Shown: positions 27,828-37,075 of the stretch, one piece after another
How positions within the stretch are numbered: the first letter of the stretch is position 1
How the letters are laid out: each line of letters opens with the position of its first letter
Origin: Motiliproteus coralliicola
GTDB lineage: Bacteria > Pseudomonadota > Gammaproteobacteria > Pseudomonadales > Balneatricaceae
Direction of reading: 5' to 3'
Assembly: GCF_003345655.1 (NCBI RefSeq)
Contig: NZ_QQOH01000002.1
Coordinates: 248,001-312,000 of the forward strand
Length of the DNA: 64,000 nt
Notes under the pieces: model-generated
The model's input: the letters and a program-made list of their open reading frames with translations, nothing else
Databases searched by the model: none
What the model was told of the DNA's origin: nothing
Made by a program: the position numbers and the translations under genes

Positions 27828-30095
27828 ATGCGCTGTACCTTTAGAGTCCTTTGTGTGTCGTTGCTGCTGTCGCTCTCTGCTCCTCTGTGGGCGGCTGGCG
27901 AAGAGGGGATGGAAGCGGTTAGGTTGCAGCTGTTGTGGAAGCATCAGTTCCAGTTTGCCGGCTACTACGTGGCGAAGGAAAAAGGCTATTACGCTGCCGA
28001 GGGAATGGCGGTCGATATTCGTGAGTTCAACAACGAAGTCGACTTGGTAGGTGATGCCCTGAGCGGCCAGTCGGACTTTGTGATCGGGCGCTCTTCGTTG
28101 CTGATCGACAAGGCGAATGGGGCTCCGATTGTGGCGTTGCTGGCGGCTTTTCAGCAATCTCCGTTGATGCTGTTGACCCGGGGTACCGCCGAGATCGCCG
28201 ATGCCAAGGCGCTGGATGGCAAGCGGATCATGGTGACCACCGACGCCAAGCAGGTGGGTGAGATCCTGGCGATGCTGTTAAAAAGCGGGATTGCCGCCGA
28301 AGATTTTGTCCACCAGCCCCATAGCTTTAATCTGCAGGATCTGATCGACGGCAAGACCGATGCCTACGGCGCCTATATCTCCAACGAGCCGTTTCAGATG
28401 CAACAGCGGGGACTACCCTACGGTGTGATCCATCCCCGGGATTATGGCTACGATATCTATTCCGACATTCTGTTCACCTCCGAACAGTATGTGCAGCAGA
28501 ACCCGATGAAAACGTTGGCATTCACCGAGGCCTCTCGTCGGGGTTGGGAGTATGCGTTTGCCAATATCGAAGAGACCGCTCGGTTGATCTTTGATAAATA
28601 CAACACCCAGGGGCGAAGTCTTGAGGCGCTGATATTCGAAGGTCAGGCGCTAAAAGAGCTGGCCTATGCCGGTGGCGTCCCCTTTGGCAGCATGTCGATG
28701 GAGCGCTTTCAGGAGATGGCTCAGATCTATCGTATCGTCGGAGAGCTGGAGCGTGACTTCGATATCAGCGGCATCATCTACCAACCCCCAAAATCGATTG
28801 CCGGGTTGGACCTGAACGCCGAAGAGCAGCTCTATTTGGCTAAGAATCGACGTTTTCAGCTCTGCGTCAATACCAGCTGGTTACCTTACGAAGGGATCGC
28901 CGATGAGCAGTATTCGGGGCTTGTTTCCGGCTATATCGACCATCTATCGACGCTGTTGGGGATCGAGTTCAGCCTGAGATCCCATCCGACCTTTGCACAA
29001 CATCTGCAGGCGTTGGAACAGGGGCGCTGTGACCTGGTGGCCGCTGCGATGCAGACCCCGGAGCGCGCCAAGAGCATCGATTTTACCAGCCCTTATTTCA
29101 GTATGCCGGTGGCGGTTGCCACCCGAGGCGCGATCGATGATCGGGATCTTTTCCAACAGCCTCTGACGATCCTGCGCGGTAGTGCGTTTGAAGAGATCCT
29201 GCGTCGTCGATTGCCGGACGCCCAGCTGATCCCGGTGGATAGTACCGAAGAGGGCATGACTCAGGTCGAGCAGGGCAAGGCCGTGGGCTATGTCAGTGCC
29301 GCCGCGCACCTGAACATTGAACTGCAGCATAATCCGCGCAACGGCTTTGTGATCAGTAGCCCGTTCAATGACAACTGGGATCTCAGTCTGGGGGTGTACC
29401 AGAACCGTCTGTTGGCGGATATCTTAAGCAAGGCGATTGATGCGATGTCGGTGGCCGAGCATCAACAGATCCGCACCCTATGGTTGCCGGTTCCGTTTGA
29501 AGCCGAATTCGATTACCGACTGCTGTGGCAGCTGTCGGCAGTCGCCCTCTTGGTGCTGCTGTTTCTGGGGTACCGAAACCGGGTGATATCCGGCTATAAC
29601 CGACAACTGAAGGTATTGGCCAGCGTCGACCAACTGACCGGTATCAACAACCGCTACTCGCTGGACACCAAGCTGGGCGATCAGATCAAAATTGCCAATC
29701 GCTATGATCGAAACCTGTCGCTGATCTTCTTCGATATCGACGACTTTAAGATGATCAACGATCACTATGGCCACCAGGTCGGGGACCAGATTCTGCAGCA
29801 GGTAGCCAACAAGGTCGCCTCCAGCTTGCGGGAGGCGGATATCTTTGGGCGCTGGGGAGGGGAAGAGTTCTTGGTGCTGCTGCCGGAGGTCAGTCGTGAT
29901 CAGGCCCTGCAAGGGGCCGAGAAGATCCGGGCCTCGATCGCCAAGACACACTTTGTTCAGGGGATTCGATTGACCTGCAGTTTTGGGGTCACCAGCTATC
30001 AGACCGGTGATTCAGTCATCGACTTCGTTAGCCGCGCCGATGCCGGGCTCTATGAGGCCAAGCGAGGAGACAAGAACTGCGTGCGGGCCTGTTGA
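27828..30095 (+). CDS. Periplasmic double-sensor diguanylate cyclase (NMT1-SBP3-GGDEF)
   Basis: A 755-residue fusion: signal peptide (to about residue 24), an NMT1/THI5-like binding domain (about 28-300, with LLWKHQFQFAGYYVAKEKGYY), a family 3 solute-binding domain (about 335-555), one membrane helix (about 566-586) and a GGDEF domain. The active site GGEEF at residues 677-681 is intact, so it should make c-di-GMP in the cytoplasm in response to periplasmic ligands. The NMT1 part suggests a thiamine-precursor-like or related ligand, but that is inference. Confidence 0.88.
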   Translation: MRCTFRVLCVSLLLSLSAPLWAAGEEGMEAVRLQLLWKHQFQFAGYYVAKEKGYYAAEGMAVDIREFNNEVDLVGDALSGQSDFVIGRSSLLIDKANGAPIVALLAAFQQSPLMLLTRGTAEIADAKALDGKRIMVTTDAKQVGEILAMLLKSGIAAEDFVHQPHSFNLQDLIDGKTDAYGAYISNEPFQMQQRGLPYGVIHPRDYGYDIYSDILFTSEQYVQQNPMKTLAFTEASRRGWEYAFANIEETARLIFDKYNTQGRSLEALIFEGQALKELAYAGGVPFGSMSMERFQEMAQIYRIVGELERDFDISGIIYQPPKSIAGLDLNAEEQLYLAKNRRFQLCVNTSWLPYEGIADEQYSGLVSGYIDHLSTLLGIEFSLRSHPTFAQHLQALEQGRCDLVAAAMQTPERAKSIDFTSPYFSMPVAVATRGAIDDRDLFQQPLTILRGSAFEEILRRRLPDAQLIPVDSTEEGMTQVEQGKAVGYVSAAAHLNIELQHNPRNGFVISSPFNDNWDLSLGVYQNRLLADILSKAIDAMSVAEHQQIRTLWLPVPFEAEFDYRLLWQLSAVALLVLLFLGYRNRVISGYNRQLKVLASVDQLTGINNRYSLDTKLGDQIKIANRYDRNLSLIFFDIDDFKMINDHYGHQVGDQILQQVANKVASSLREADIFGRWGGEEFLVLLPEVSRDQALQGAEKIRASIAKTHFVQGIRLTCSFGVTSYQTGDSVIDFVSRADAGLYEAKRGDKNCVRAC

Positions 30096-30166
30096 TCCTG
30101 AGGATCCGACGCCGACCTGAGAGTCCGGCGGCCTAAGCCTCGTTGCAACGAGACTATTGCAACGGG

Positions 30167-30964
30167 CTATTGCAACAGTTCGGTTTCCGTAGGTAGGGCA
30201 CGGCAGAAGTGGTTGAGTAGCGGCCCCAGAAACTGTGCGGCGGGGGCGGCGCCTAGCTGCTCTGCGTCGGCATTCAGTGACTCCAGGACGGCGCCTCGGG
30301 TCGGATCATCGACCACCACCTCGCTAAGGATTTTCCAATCGCAGGGCTGCAGGTGCAGTCCGCTGACCAGGGCGATGCAGTGACGCTTGCGAATCTGCGC
30401 CAGCCCCACCAGCTTACGTCCGTCTGGACTGACGATCTCACCATGGGACAGCGCGGCATAGCAGGCCCAGTCGACCTGCTGCTCCTTGGCTACCTGCTTG
30501 GAGTGATCAATTAACGCTTTATCGACACCTCTGCTGTCGATTCCCGACTGCTGCAGCGCCTGCAACCAGACCTGCTCAAACCAGCCGAAAATCTTAATGA
30601 GATCGAGCTCTGCCAGCGGGTGGGTGATCGGGATGAAGAAGCTCAGGCTCAGCATCCAGGGACCGGCCAATACAGCACCGCCGCCGGAACCGCGCCTGAT
30701 GATCGGCAGATTCCGCTGAGCTGCGCGTTGCAATTGCTTCGGATCGGGGCGTTGTGAACAACCCATAATGACGGCGGGCTGGCTGTAGCGCCAAAGCAGC
30801 AGCCGGGGCTGATCGATGGGGCTGTTGACCTGTTCGGTGATCAGCTGCTGCTCTTCGGGCATGCTGCCGTGAATCAGAAATCTGGTCGGATCATCGACCG
30901 TGCTGCAGGGGTGGGGAGTTAGCACGCGGGTTTTTCCTTGGGTATTGAGGTTGTTATTGAGCAT
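30167..30964 (-). CDS. Lipoate-protein ligase A-like protein
   Basis: A BPL/LplA/LipB-fold protein of about 265 residues. The ligase motif RRGSGGGAVL and the Lys-containing GRKLVGLAQIRKR are present, as in LplA-type enzymes that activate lipoate with ATP and attach it to 2-oxoacid dehydrogenases or GcvH. The His that normally follows RRxSGGGAV is missing, so a divergent acyl transfer role is possible. The start is uncertain: ATG 30964 or ATG 31024 are both in frame and neither has a good ribosome binding site. The gene is divergent from the next. Confidence 0.72.
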   Translation of the reverse strand: MLNNNLNTQGKTRVLTPHPCSTVDDPTRFLIHGSMPEEQQLITEQVNSPIDQPRLLLWRYSQPAVIMGCSQRPDPKQLQRAAQRNLPIIRRGSGGGAVLAGPWMLSLSFFIPITHPLAELDLIKIFGWFEQVWLQALQQSGIDSRGVDKALIDHSKQVAKEQQVDWACYAALSHGEIVSPDGRKLVGLAQIRKRHCIALVSGLHLQPCDWKILSEVVVDDPTRGAVLESLNADAEQLGAAPAAQFLGPLLNHFCRALPTETELLQ

Positions 30965-31107
30965 AGGAAAAAAAACACCCCGTCGATAGCTTGAGCTTGG
31001 CTTGTCGCCACCGGTCGGCGGCATTGGCTATTGACCAGACCTGATCGAGCGGGCATGGTCTTGTAATTGTTCGCAATTTTAACGCAGATCTGCTGGTTGA
31101 GGTGACG

Positions 31108-31878
31108 TTGAAGTCGATTGCGTGGTTCCTGTTGTTGCTGGTGCACCCGTTTGCGGTGGGTGCCGACACGACAGCCAGAAACCTGCTGATTGCGGCGCCC
31201 GAGTTTGCCCCCTACGTCAGTTCGACATTGGCCGAGGGTGGTTGGGCATGGGAAGTGCTGGAAGCGGCATTCGAAGGCAGCGACTATCAACCGAAACTGC
31301 AACTGCTGCCTTGGCCGCGAGCCGTCCGGATGGTCGAGGAGGGGGCTCTCGATGGCCTCTATCTGGCCAATAAAACGGCCGGGCGTGAGCGCTGGGCTCG
31401 GTTCAGTGAGCCGGTCGGGGATGAGGTCACTCTGTTCTGGAAGAATCGGGACAACCGATTAAGCTACCGGGATATCGGAGATGCACGCGGGCTTAGGTTG
31501 GGGGCGTTGCGCGACAGTGTGCAGATGGAGACCCTGCAGTCCGAAGGCTTTGATGCTGTCGCCCTGAATGACTTCGAGCAGGGGATCCGGCTGCTGATCA
31601 GACGGCGACTCGATCTTGTTCTGGCCGATCATCATGTGATCAAGCACCTGTTACAAAGTGGCGATCAGCCCGGCCAGGAGAAGATCATTCCTATTTTTCC
31701 TGCGGTGGCGGCCCATGGCTTTCATCTGGCCGTTTCGCGACAGCGGGCGGATAACGACGCAGTGATTGAGGCGTTTAACCAAGGCCTGGAGCGGCTGCAT
31801 CTGAATGGCCGCTATCGGGAGATCGTGCGGCGCTATGGGCTCAGTCCCGAGACGGTATCTTTTGTTCCGAGTCAGTAA
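31108..31878 (+). CDS. Solo periplasmic solute-binding protein (SBP_bac_3)
   Basis: A paralogue of the gene at 25459, with signal peptide (residues 1-18, ending AVGA) and the motif LLPWPRAVRMVEEGALDGLY. It has no transport partners nearby. The TTG at 31108 is chosen because GAGGTG precedes it by about five bases; GTG at 31102 is the alternative. A tauE-like exporter follows after about 60 bases. Confidence 0.78.
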   Translation: MKSIAWFLLLLVHPFAVGADTTARNLLIAAPEFAPYVSSTLAEGGWAWEVLEAAFEGSDYQPKLQLLPWPRAVRMVEEGALDGLYLANKTAGRERWARFSEPVGDEVTLFWKNRDNRLSYRDIGDARGLRLGALRDSVQMETLQSEGFDAVALNDFEQGIRLLIRRRLDLVLADHHVIKHLLQSGDQPGQEKIIPIFPAVAAHGFHLAVSRQRADNDAVIEAFNQGLERLHLNGRYREIVRRYGLSPETVSFVPSQ

Positions 31879-31937
31879 GCACTGACACACAAATCGTTAA
31901 TTTCGCTTTTTCCGAACCTGACCCTGGCGGTAAATGG

Positions 31938-32687
31938 ATGTTGAGTATCGACCCTCAGTTATTGTTGATTATCCTGGCGACTTTTCTCCTGGCCGGTCTG
32001 GTCAAGGGGGTGACCGGTCTTGGGTTGCCCACGGTCTGCCTGGCGATTCTGACGTTGGTATTGGATCTGCCCAGTGCCATGGCGCTGCTGCTGGTTCCCT
32101 CGTTGTTGACCAATCTGCAGCAGGCTTTCAGTGGCGGGGCTTTTCGAACTCTGCTGGCCCGGCTTTGGCCGTTCCTGCTGGCGGCGGTGGCAATGGTCGG
32201 GCTGGGGGCCAGAGCCCTGGTAAGTGTCGAGCTGACTCTGCTGTCGGCGTTGTTGGGATTGGTATTGGTCTGCTATGGGCTGCTCAGCCTGGCGGGGTTG
32301 AAGCTGCAGATCTCACCCCAGCGAGAGCGGGCCAGCGGCATCGGACTGGGGTTGATCAATGGCTTACTGACAGGGATGACCGGCTCCTTTGTGGTCCCCG
32401 GTGTACTGTATCTGCAGGCGATTGGACTGCCTAGGGACCAGTTGGTGCAGGCGATGGGGCTGCTGTTCTCCGTCTCTACTCTGGCACTGGGGCTGGCCTT
32501 GGGTGGACAGCAGTTGCTCAGCCCTGAACTGGGCTTACTGTCGTTGATCGGCGTTGTGCCGGCACTGGGGGGGATGTGGTTGGGGCAGCGACTGCGTCGA
32601 CGGATGGCGGAGGCGATGTTCCGGCGAGTGCTTTTCTTCGCTCTCATCCTGCTGGGCGGCTATCTGGTGGCCGGCAGCCTGAATTAA
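31938..32687 (+). CDS. TauE/SafE-family membrane transporter
   Basis: A 249-residue inner-membrane protein with about eight hydrophobic segments and the duplicated TauE/SafE pattern (GLVKGVTGLGLPTVCLAIL in the first half, GLINGLLTGMTGSFVVPGVLYL in the second). Members move sulfonates, sulfite or organic acids. It is followed after 18 bases by a D-2-hydroxyacid dehydrogenase with a GGAGG ribosome binding site, suggesting joint handling of a 2-hydroxy or 2-oxo acid. Confidence 0.82.
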   Translation: MLSIDPQLLLIILATFLLAGLVKGVTGLGLPTVCLAILTLVLDLPSAMALLLVPSLLTNLQQAFSGGAFRTLLARLWPFLLAAVAMVGLGARALVSVELTLLSALLGLVLVCYGLLSLAGLKLQISPQRERASGIGLGLINGLLTGMTGSFVVPGVLYLQAIGLPRDQLVQAMGLLFSVSTLALGLALGGQQLLSPELGLLSLIGVVPALGGMWLGQRLRRRMAEAMFRRVLFFALILLGGYLVAGSLN

Positions 32688-32705
32688 TGGCATCGAGGAG
32701 GTCGG

Positions 32706-33683
32706 ATGAATCACCGACAACAGACAGATCCGCTCAGGGTACTGGTCGTCAGCGAGGAGCTGAGCAGTTATCAGCAATTGCTGCAGCAGCCTGAGGCTTC
32801 GTTGACTCGGGTCGAGTATGGTTTCGCCGAGGATATCGAGGCGGCGCGAGAGGCGGCTGCCCAGGCGCAGGTGCTGTTTGGTGACCCCGATCTGCTACTG
32901 GATCTGCTCGATAGCTGTGGCCCGCAACTGCGCTGGATTCAATCCAGTTGGGCCGGGGTGGCGCCGCTGATCGCGCGGCTCAAGGGTCGGGAAGCTGCAC
33001 CGCAACTGACCAATATTCGCGGTATTTTCGGTCCGCTGATGACGGAGTACGTTTTCGCTTACCTGTTGGCCCATGAGCGGCGGCTGCTTGAGCGCTGGCA
33101 GTCGCAGCAACAGCGCCGTTGGGATGCGCGCCCCGGTGCTGGTTTGCAGGGTAAAACGCTGGGGTTGCTCGGGCTGGGAAGTATTGGCAGCCATGTGGCT
33201 GGCGTGGCGCGTGCCTTCGGCATGCGGGTACTGGGCTGCTCGCGGACGCCGCCGAAAGCCGGGACCGTCGACAAGCACTTCCTGAGCGCCGAACTCGGAC
33301 AGATGCTGACCGAAATCGACTACCTGGTCTGTACCCTGCCCAGCACCCCGGAAACCCGCAACCTGCTGGACGCTGCGATGTTGGCTCGGATGCGTGCGGG
33401 TGCGGTGTTGATCAACGCCGGACGGGGGGATCTAATCGACGACCAAGCTCTGATCGAAGCCTTGCAGCAGCAGCGTTTAGCCGCAGCGGTGCTGGATGTG
33501 TTTCGACAGGAGCCGCTGCCGCCTGAGCACTCGTTCTGGGATCAGCCGAACCTGTTGATCAGTAGCCATACTGCCGCCCCCAGCTATCCGAGTCAGGTGG
33601 TGCCGATCTTTCTGGATAATCTGCAGCGGTTTCAGCGTGGTCAGCCGCTGCAGTTCCGGGTCGATCTCGAACGGGGCTATTGA
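32706..33683 (+). CDS. D-2-hydroxyacid dehydrogenase (NAD-dependent)
   Basis: A 325-residue member of the D-isomer 2-hydroxyacid dehydrogenase family. It shows GKTLGLLGLGSIGSHVA (NAD fold), INAGRGDLID with the catalytic Arg, RQEPLP with Glu, and LISSHTAAPS with His. It likely reduces a 2-keto acid such as glyoxylate or hydroxypyruvate; specificity is not readable. It is probably co-transcribed with the TauE-like gene. Confidence 0.85.
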   Translation: MNHRQQTDPLRVLVVSEELSSYQQLLQQPEASLTRVEYGFAEDIEAAREAAAQAQVLFGDPDLLLDLLDSCGPQLRWIQSSWAGVAPLIARLKGREAAPQLTNIRGIFGPLMTEYVFAYLLAHERRLLERWQSQQQRRWDARPGAGLQGKTLGLLGLGSIGSHVAGVARAFGMRVLGCSRTPPKAGTVDKHFLSAELGQMLTEIDYLVCTLPSTPETRNLLDAAMLARMRAGAVLINAGRGDLIDDQALIEALQQQRLAAAVLDVFRQEPLPPEHSFWDQPNLLISSHTAAPSYPSQVVPIFLDNLQRFQRGQPLQFRVDLERGY

Positions 33684-33698
33684 TCGCAACGCAAAGGA

Positions 33699-34085
33699 TC
33701 ACCCCTGTTGCTGTTGCCAGGCCTCGATCACTTCTTGGGCCGCCCGGAATGCTTCCTGCGCCGCCGGCGCGCCGCAGTAGGGGAGCGAGTGCAACAGTAC
33801 TTCGCGAATTTCATCGACACTGCAGCCGTTGTTCAGTGCGCCTCGGACATGTCCTTTGAGTTCGGTCGGTGCTCGTAGCGCTGCCAACATCGCGATGGTC
33901 ACCAGCGAGCGGGTAGCGCGCGGCAGTCCGTCGCGCTGCCAGGTCGACCCCCAGGCATGTTCATTGATCCATTGCTGCAACGGCTCGGTCAGTTCGGTCT
34001 GGTTGTCCAGGGCGCGTTGAACGAAGGCGTCGCCCATCACTTCGGTACGGACCTTCAGGCCGTTGTCATAATCTTGCTGGCTCAT
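33699..34085 (-). CDS. Carboxymuconolactone decarboxylase family protein (PcaC-like)
   Basis: A 128-residue AhpD-like helical protein. The PcaC motifs are WGSTWQRDGLPRATRSLVTIAMLAAL region, LKGHVRGALNNGCS and REVLLHSLPYCGAPAA. True PcaC decarboxylates gamma-carboxymuconolactone in protocatechuate breakdown, but no other pca genes are here, so a related decarboxylase is equally possible. The downstream overlap is with nothing; the gene sits 8 bases after the stop of the membrane protein on the same strand. Confidence 0.82.
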   Translation of the reverse strand: MSQQDYDNGLKVRTEVMGDAFVQRALDNQTELTEPLQQWINEHAWGSTWQRDGLPRATRSLVTIAMLAALRAPTELKGHVRGALNNGCSVDEIREVLLHSLPYCGAPAAQEAFRAAQEVIEAWQQQQG

Positions 34086-34093
34086 GGCTAATC

Positions 34094-34894
34094 CTATTGT
34101 GCGGGCGGTGGTGAACGGGGCGGCTCATCGTCAGACTCGTCGTCCGGCTTGTCTCCGCTATGCGGGTCGTTGTCATCGCTGTTTGAATGATTGAGGTGTT
34201 GGTTACCCTGGCTGGGCAATAGGGGTTGCAACGGCTCTTCCATCGACAGGTAGCGTTGGTAGAGGCGGTACAACAGCGCCCAGCCATAAACGTTCAGACC
34301 TAGATATAGCAGTTCAAACAGCACCTGAACCTGCCAGTCGGTCGTGTCTTCGGGTTGTAAACGGTGGTTGAACACTGCCGTGAGCACCATCAACGTGATC
34401 CACACCAGTAGCGGCGGAAGCAGTCGGCTGCCTAGCTCGGTGTTGTGGCGGTAGCTGCTTTTCAGCGCCTGGAGCGGCTTCTGGCCGTGAAACAGAAGGA
34501 AAAATTCACCGAACATCAGCTTATAGGCTAGAAACACGCCGGGGATGACCAGCAGCAGAAAGCCGGCTCCAACCACCAATGCCATCATCAGATTAAGCAC
34601 GAACAGCGGCAGGAAGCGTTGGCCTGCCATCAGGATGGATTGAAACGCGCTGATCGGCTGTTGCTGTACCTGCTGATGGATATAGATTATCGCTGCGGCG
34701 TACTGCAACACGCCCAGGGCGGTGATCATGATGCCGGACAGCAGAAATTGTGGGTTTGGGCCTTGCTCCGGGTTGGGTTCTGGCAGGCTGTATTCGACCA
34801 ACCAGGCGGGTAGGCTCAGAACGATCGCTATGACCAACAGCGGCTTAGCATGGTGACGGGCGAAGTAGGCGGCTTCTTTGAGCGGACTGAACAT
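34094..34894 (-). CDS. YciC-like polytopic membrane protein
   Basis: A 266-residue protein with about five to six hydrophobic segments (first around residues 18-34) and a disordered, acidic and Pro-rich C-terminal tail of some 40 residues. The pattern GAGFLLLVIPGVFLAYKLMFGEFFLL resembles the UPF0259/YciC family of inner-membrane proteins of unknown function. It is followed by a PcaC-like gene 8 bases downstream. Confidence 0.6.
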   Translation of the reverse strand: MFSPLKEAAYFARHHAKPLLVIAIVLSLPAWLVEYSLPEPNPEQGPNPQFLLSGIMITALGVLQYAAAIIYIHQQVQQQPISAFQSILMAGQRFLPLFVLNLMMALVVGAGFLLLVIPGVFLAYKLMFGEFFLLFHGQKPLQALKSSYRHNTELGSRLLPPLLVWITLMVLTAVFNHRLQPEDTTDWQVQVLFELLYLGLNVYGWALLYRLYQRYLSMEEPLQPLLPSQGNQHLNHSNSDDNDPHSGDKPDDESDDEPPRSPPPAQ

Positions 34895-34948
34895 GGGCTT
34901 GGTGGCGCTCCTGAGGTGAAAGGCTGGATCTTAACAGATTGGGTAAAA

Positions 34949-35269
34949 TTATCCGGGCAGTAGAACACGCAGCAGCATAAACACCGTCATCCCGAACACG
35001 ATGGTCAGCAGCAGGTTGTTTTTCCACAGCGAAATCACTAACGATGCCATGGCCGCCAACATGTAGGGGTTGGCGGCACTGAGCCAAAGCTCGCCTTGGG
35101 GCATCAGCACTGCAGGAACGATTATCGCCGTCAGTACCGCCGCCGGCACAAACCCCAGTGCGTCGGACAGCCAGGGAGGAAATCGAAAACGTCCGGCGCT
35201 GCCCCATAGGATATAGCGTACGCCGAAGGTGACGATAAACATGCCGGCGATCAACAGCAGCTCGTTCAT
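34949..35269 (-). CDS. azlD: Branched-chain amino acid transport protein AzlD
   Basis: A 106-residue small membrane protein with three to four helices, the AzlD half of the AzlCD exporter for branched-chain amino acids and analogues. The motif VTFGVRYILWG near the N-terminus is typical. The ATG at 35269 overlaps the azlC stop (ATGA), which decides this start over an upstream in-frame codon at 35299. Confidence 0.88.
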   Translation of the reverse strand: MNELLLIAGMFIVTFGVRYILWGSAGRFRFPPWLSDALGFVPAAVLTAIIVPAVLMPQGELWLSAANPYMLAAMASLVISLWKNNLLLTIVFGMTVFMLLRVLLPG

Positions 35270-36096
35270 GCGTCTGCCTCCTGGCGACTCTGTTGCCACA
35301 GGTGAGCCGAATAGCCCAGGCAGATGCCGGTCACGGCGGCTGCGATCAGGCCAAGCTTATGGGGTAGCGACCAGGTGGCCAGGGCCATCAGACCGGCGCT
35401 GACCACGCAGATCAGCATCGGGGTGTGCCAGTGCGTCCGGCCCTGCTTCTGGCTGCGCAGGTAGGGCGCGACCATGCCGATAAAGGTGACCGACATGGCG
35501 AAATCCAGGCCCCAGTTGGTCATGTCGGGGAAGGCCTCACCCAGGCCGATGCCAAGCCAGGTACAGAGCTGCCAGTTACCCCACATTGCCAGAGCCGAGC
35601 CGAGGTAATACCAGTGGGCCACGGCCTTTTGCATGGAGTCTTTATCGGTCTGCAGCAGTCGGTTCGAGACCGCGGCGAAGGTTTCATCGGTGAGGAAGAA
35701 CGCCATCGGTACCCGCCAGTACTGCGGCAGATGACGGACCTGTTCCACCAGAGCGGCCGAGTACAGCAGGTGGCGAAGGTTGACCACAAAGGTGGTGGCC
35801 ACGATCACGCCGACCCCGGCACCACCGGCCAACAAACCCAGGGCGATAAACTGGGCCGAGCCGGCAAACACGATCCATGACATCGCCAGGGTTGCCCACA
35901 GCGACAAGCCGCTGGGCTCGGCCAAGGTGCCGAACAGAATCCCAAACGGAATCGCCCCGACGATCAGAGGGATGGTGGCCTGGGCCCCTTCGAGCAAGGC
36001 TTGGCGGCGCTGCTCGGGGCTGGCGGCTGGGTTGTCTGTGTTGAGGTTCGGCTCCACGTGATTCCTTGTGACTGCCACGCTGTGGGATTGCTGCAC
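35266..36096 (-). CDS. azlC: Branched-chain amino acid permease AzlC
   Basis: A 276-residue integral membrane protein with the AzlC pattern: ATIPLIVGAIPFGILFGTLA, FAGSAQFIALGLL, VVNLRHLLYSAAL and FFLTDETFA. With AzlD it exports leucine-type amino acids. The first 30 residues are polar and the true start may be slightly downstream. It is divergent from the small membrane gene at 36216. Confidence 0.9.
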   Translation of the reverse strand: MQQSHSVAVTRNHVEPNLNTDNPAASPEQRRQALLEGAQATIPLIVGAIPFGILFGTLAEPSGLSLWATLAMSWIVFAGSAQFIALGLLAGGAGVGVIVATTFVVNLRHLLYSAALVEQVRHLPQYWRVPMAFFLTDETFAAVSNRLLQTDKDSMQKAVAHWYYLGSALAMWGNWQLCTWLGIGLGEAFPDMTNWGLDFAMSVTFIGMVAPYLRSQKQGRTHWHTPMLICVVSAGLMALATWSLPHKLGLIAAAVTGICLGYSAHLWQQSRQEADA

Positions 36097-36114
36097 CGGT
36101 AGTAACCGGGCTCG

Positions 36115-36123
36115 TGGTATGAT
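36115..36123 (+). promoter_or_regulatory. Extended -10 promoter for the 36216 gene
   Basis: TGGTATGAT is a TGn-extended -10 followed by GCCGCC, matching in layout the hom and ndpA promoters. It lies about 93 bases before the ATG at 36216. Confidence 0.5.
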
Positions 36124-36215
36124 GCCGCCACTACGGGCGCAAACGCCCAGCCTATTAGGCGGCTTACGATTATCGATGTCCTCAATAAATGGGGGCGCTG
36201 TGAAGATTTACAACA

Positions 36216-36602
36216 ATGCTGACCAAAATACTTGTCACTGCCCTGGTGATTTTTGCCTGTTACCTGTTTATCCGTTACAAGCGGGGTCAGGCCCTGCCCG
36301 CACCGGCTCGACCGAAGCGCGACTCCGCGGCTGAACAGTCAGCCCAGAAACCGATCCGGATGCTGGCGTTGGGGCTCTGTCTGGTGTCGTTGCTGGCTTC
36401 GGGCGCCTTTCTGGGCTTTCGCTGGTGGGATGACCAGCGACTGCTGCAGGTTAGGGTGATCAACGCCGATAACGGCGAAGTGGTCGAGTACCAGGCTTAC
36501 AAAGGGGATGTCGAAGGGCGCAGCTTTATCACGATCTACGGTCAGCAGGTTTCCATCGCGGCCAGTGAGCGGATGGAGATCAGCCCGGTGATGAGCGACT
36601 GA
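36216..36602 (+). CDS. Small two-helix membrane protein, function unknown
   Basis: A 128-residue protein with hydrophobic segments at about residues 4-20 and 48-68 and a polar C-terminal domain of about 60 residues. I do not recognise a family. It is followed on the same strand by arfB (30 bases) and a Sui1 gene (26 bases further), so it may share their transcript. Confidence 0.65.
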   Translation: MLTKILVTALVIFACYLFIRYKRGQALPAPARPKRDSAAEQSAQKPIRMLALGLCLVSLLASGAFLGFRWWDDQRLLQVRVINADNGEVVEYQAYKGDVEGRSFITIYGQQVSIAASERMEISPVMSD

Positions 36603-36632
36603 TCGCCTGTCCGGTCGGTTAGGAAGTGAATC

Positions 36633-37049
36633 ATGCTGCAGATATCCAACCGGGTTGTGCTCCAGGATGACGAGATCGAGCTGAGTGCCATTCGTGCCCA
36701 GGGAGCCGGTGGTCAGAACGTCAATAAGGTTTCGTCAGCGGTCCACCTCCGCTTCGATATCCGCGCTTCGTCGCTGCCGGAGATCTATAAGACCCGGCTG
36801 CTGGCGCTGTCCGATAATCGGATCACCAAGCAAGGCGTGATCATCATTAAAGGGCAGCAGTATCGAACCCAGGAACAGAACCGTGAGGATGTGCTGCGAC
36901 GGCTGGCGGCGCTGATCCGTAGCCAGGGCTACGTCGAGAAGAAGCGGGTTCCGACCAAACCCAGTCGAAACTCACAGAAGAAACGGATGGATCGCAAGAC
37001 CCGCCATGGTCAGACCAAGGCGTTGCGCGGCAGAGTCCGGCAAGACTAA
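36633..37049 (+). CDS. arfB: Alternative ribosome-rescue factor ArfB (YaeJ)
   Basis: A 138-residue peptidyl-tRNA hydrolase that releases ribosomes stalled on non-stop mRNA. The catalytic GGQ is at residues 26-28 (RAQGAGGQNVNKVSSAVHLRF). The basic C-terminal tail that inserts into the mRNA channel is present (KKRMDRKTRHGQTKALRGR). A Sui1-type translation gene follows after 26 bases, giving a small translation-linked operon. Confidence 0.94.
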   Translation: MLQISNRVVLQDDEIELSAIRAQGAGGQNVNKVSSAVHLRFDIRASSLPEIYKTRLLALSDNRITKQGVIIIKGQQYRTQEQNREDVLRRLAALIRSQGYVEKKRVPTKPSRNSQKKRMDRKTRHGQTKALRGRVRQD

Positions 37050-37075
37050 GAATCAAGAGCAGGATCAGGAAAATC

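Noticed and set aside
31934-32434. An open frame overlapping the TauE-like gene in another phase
   Set aside because: The TauE frame has membrane segments and family motifs; the other frame is Gly/Arg-rich noise.
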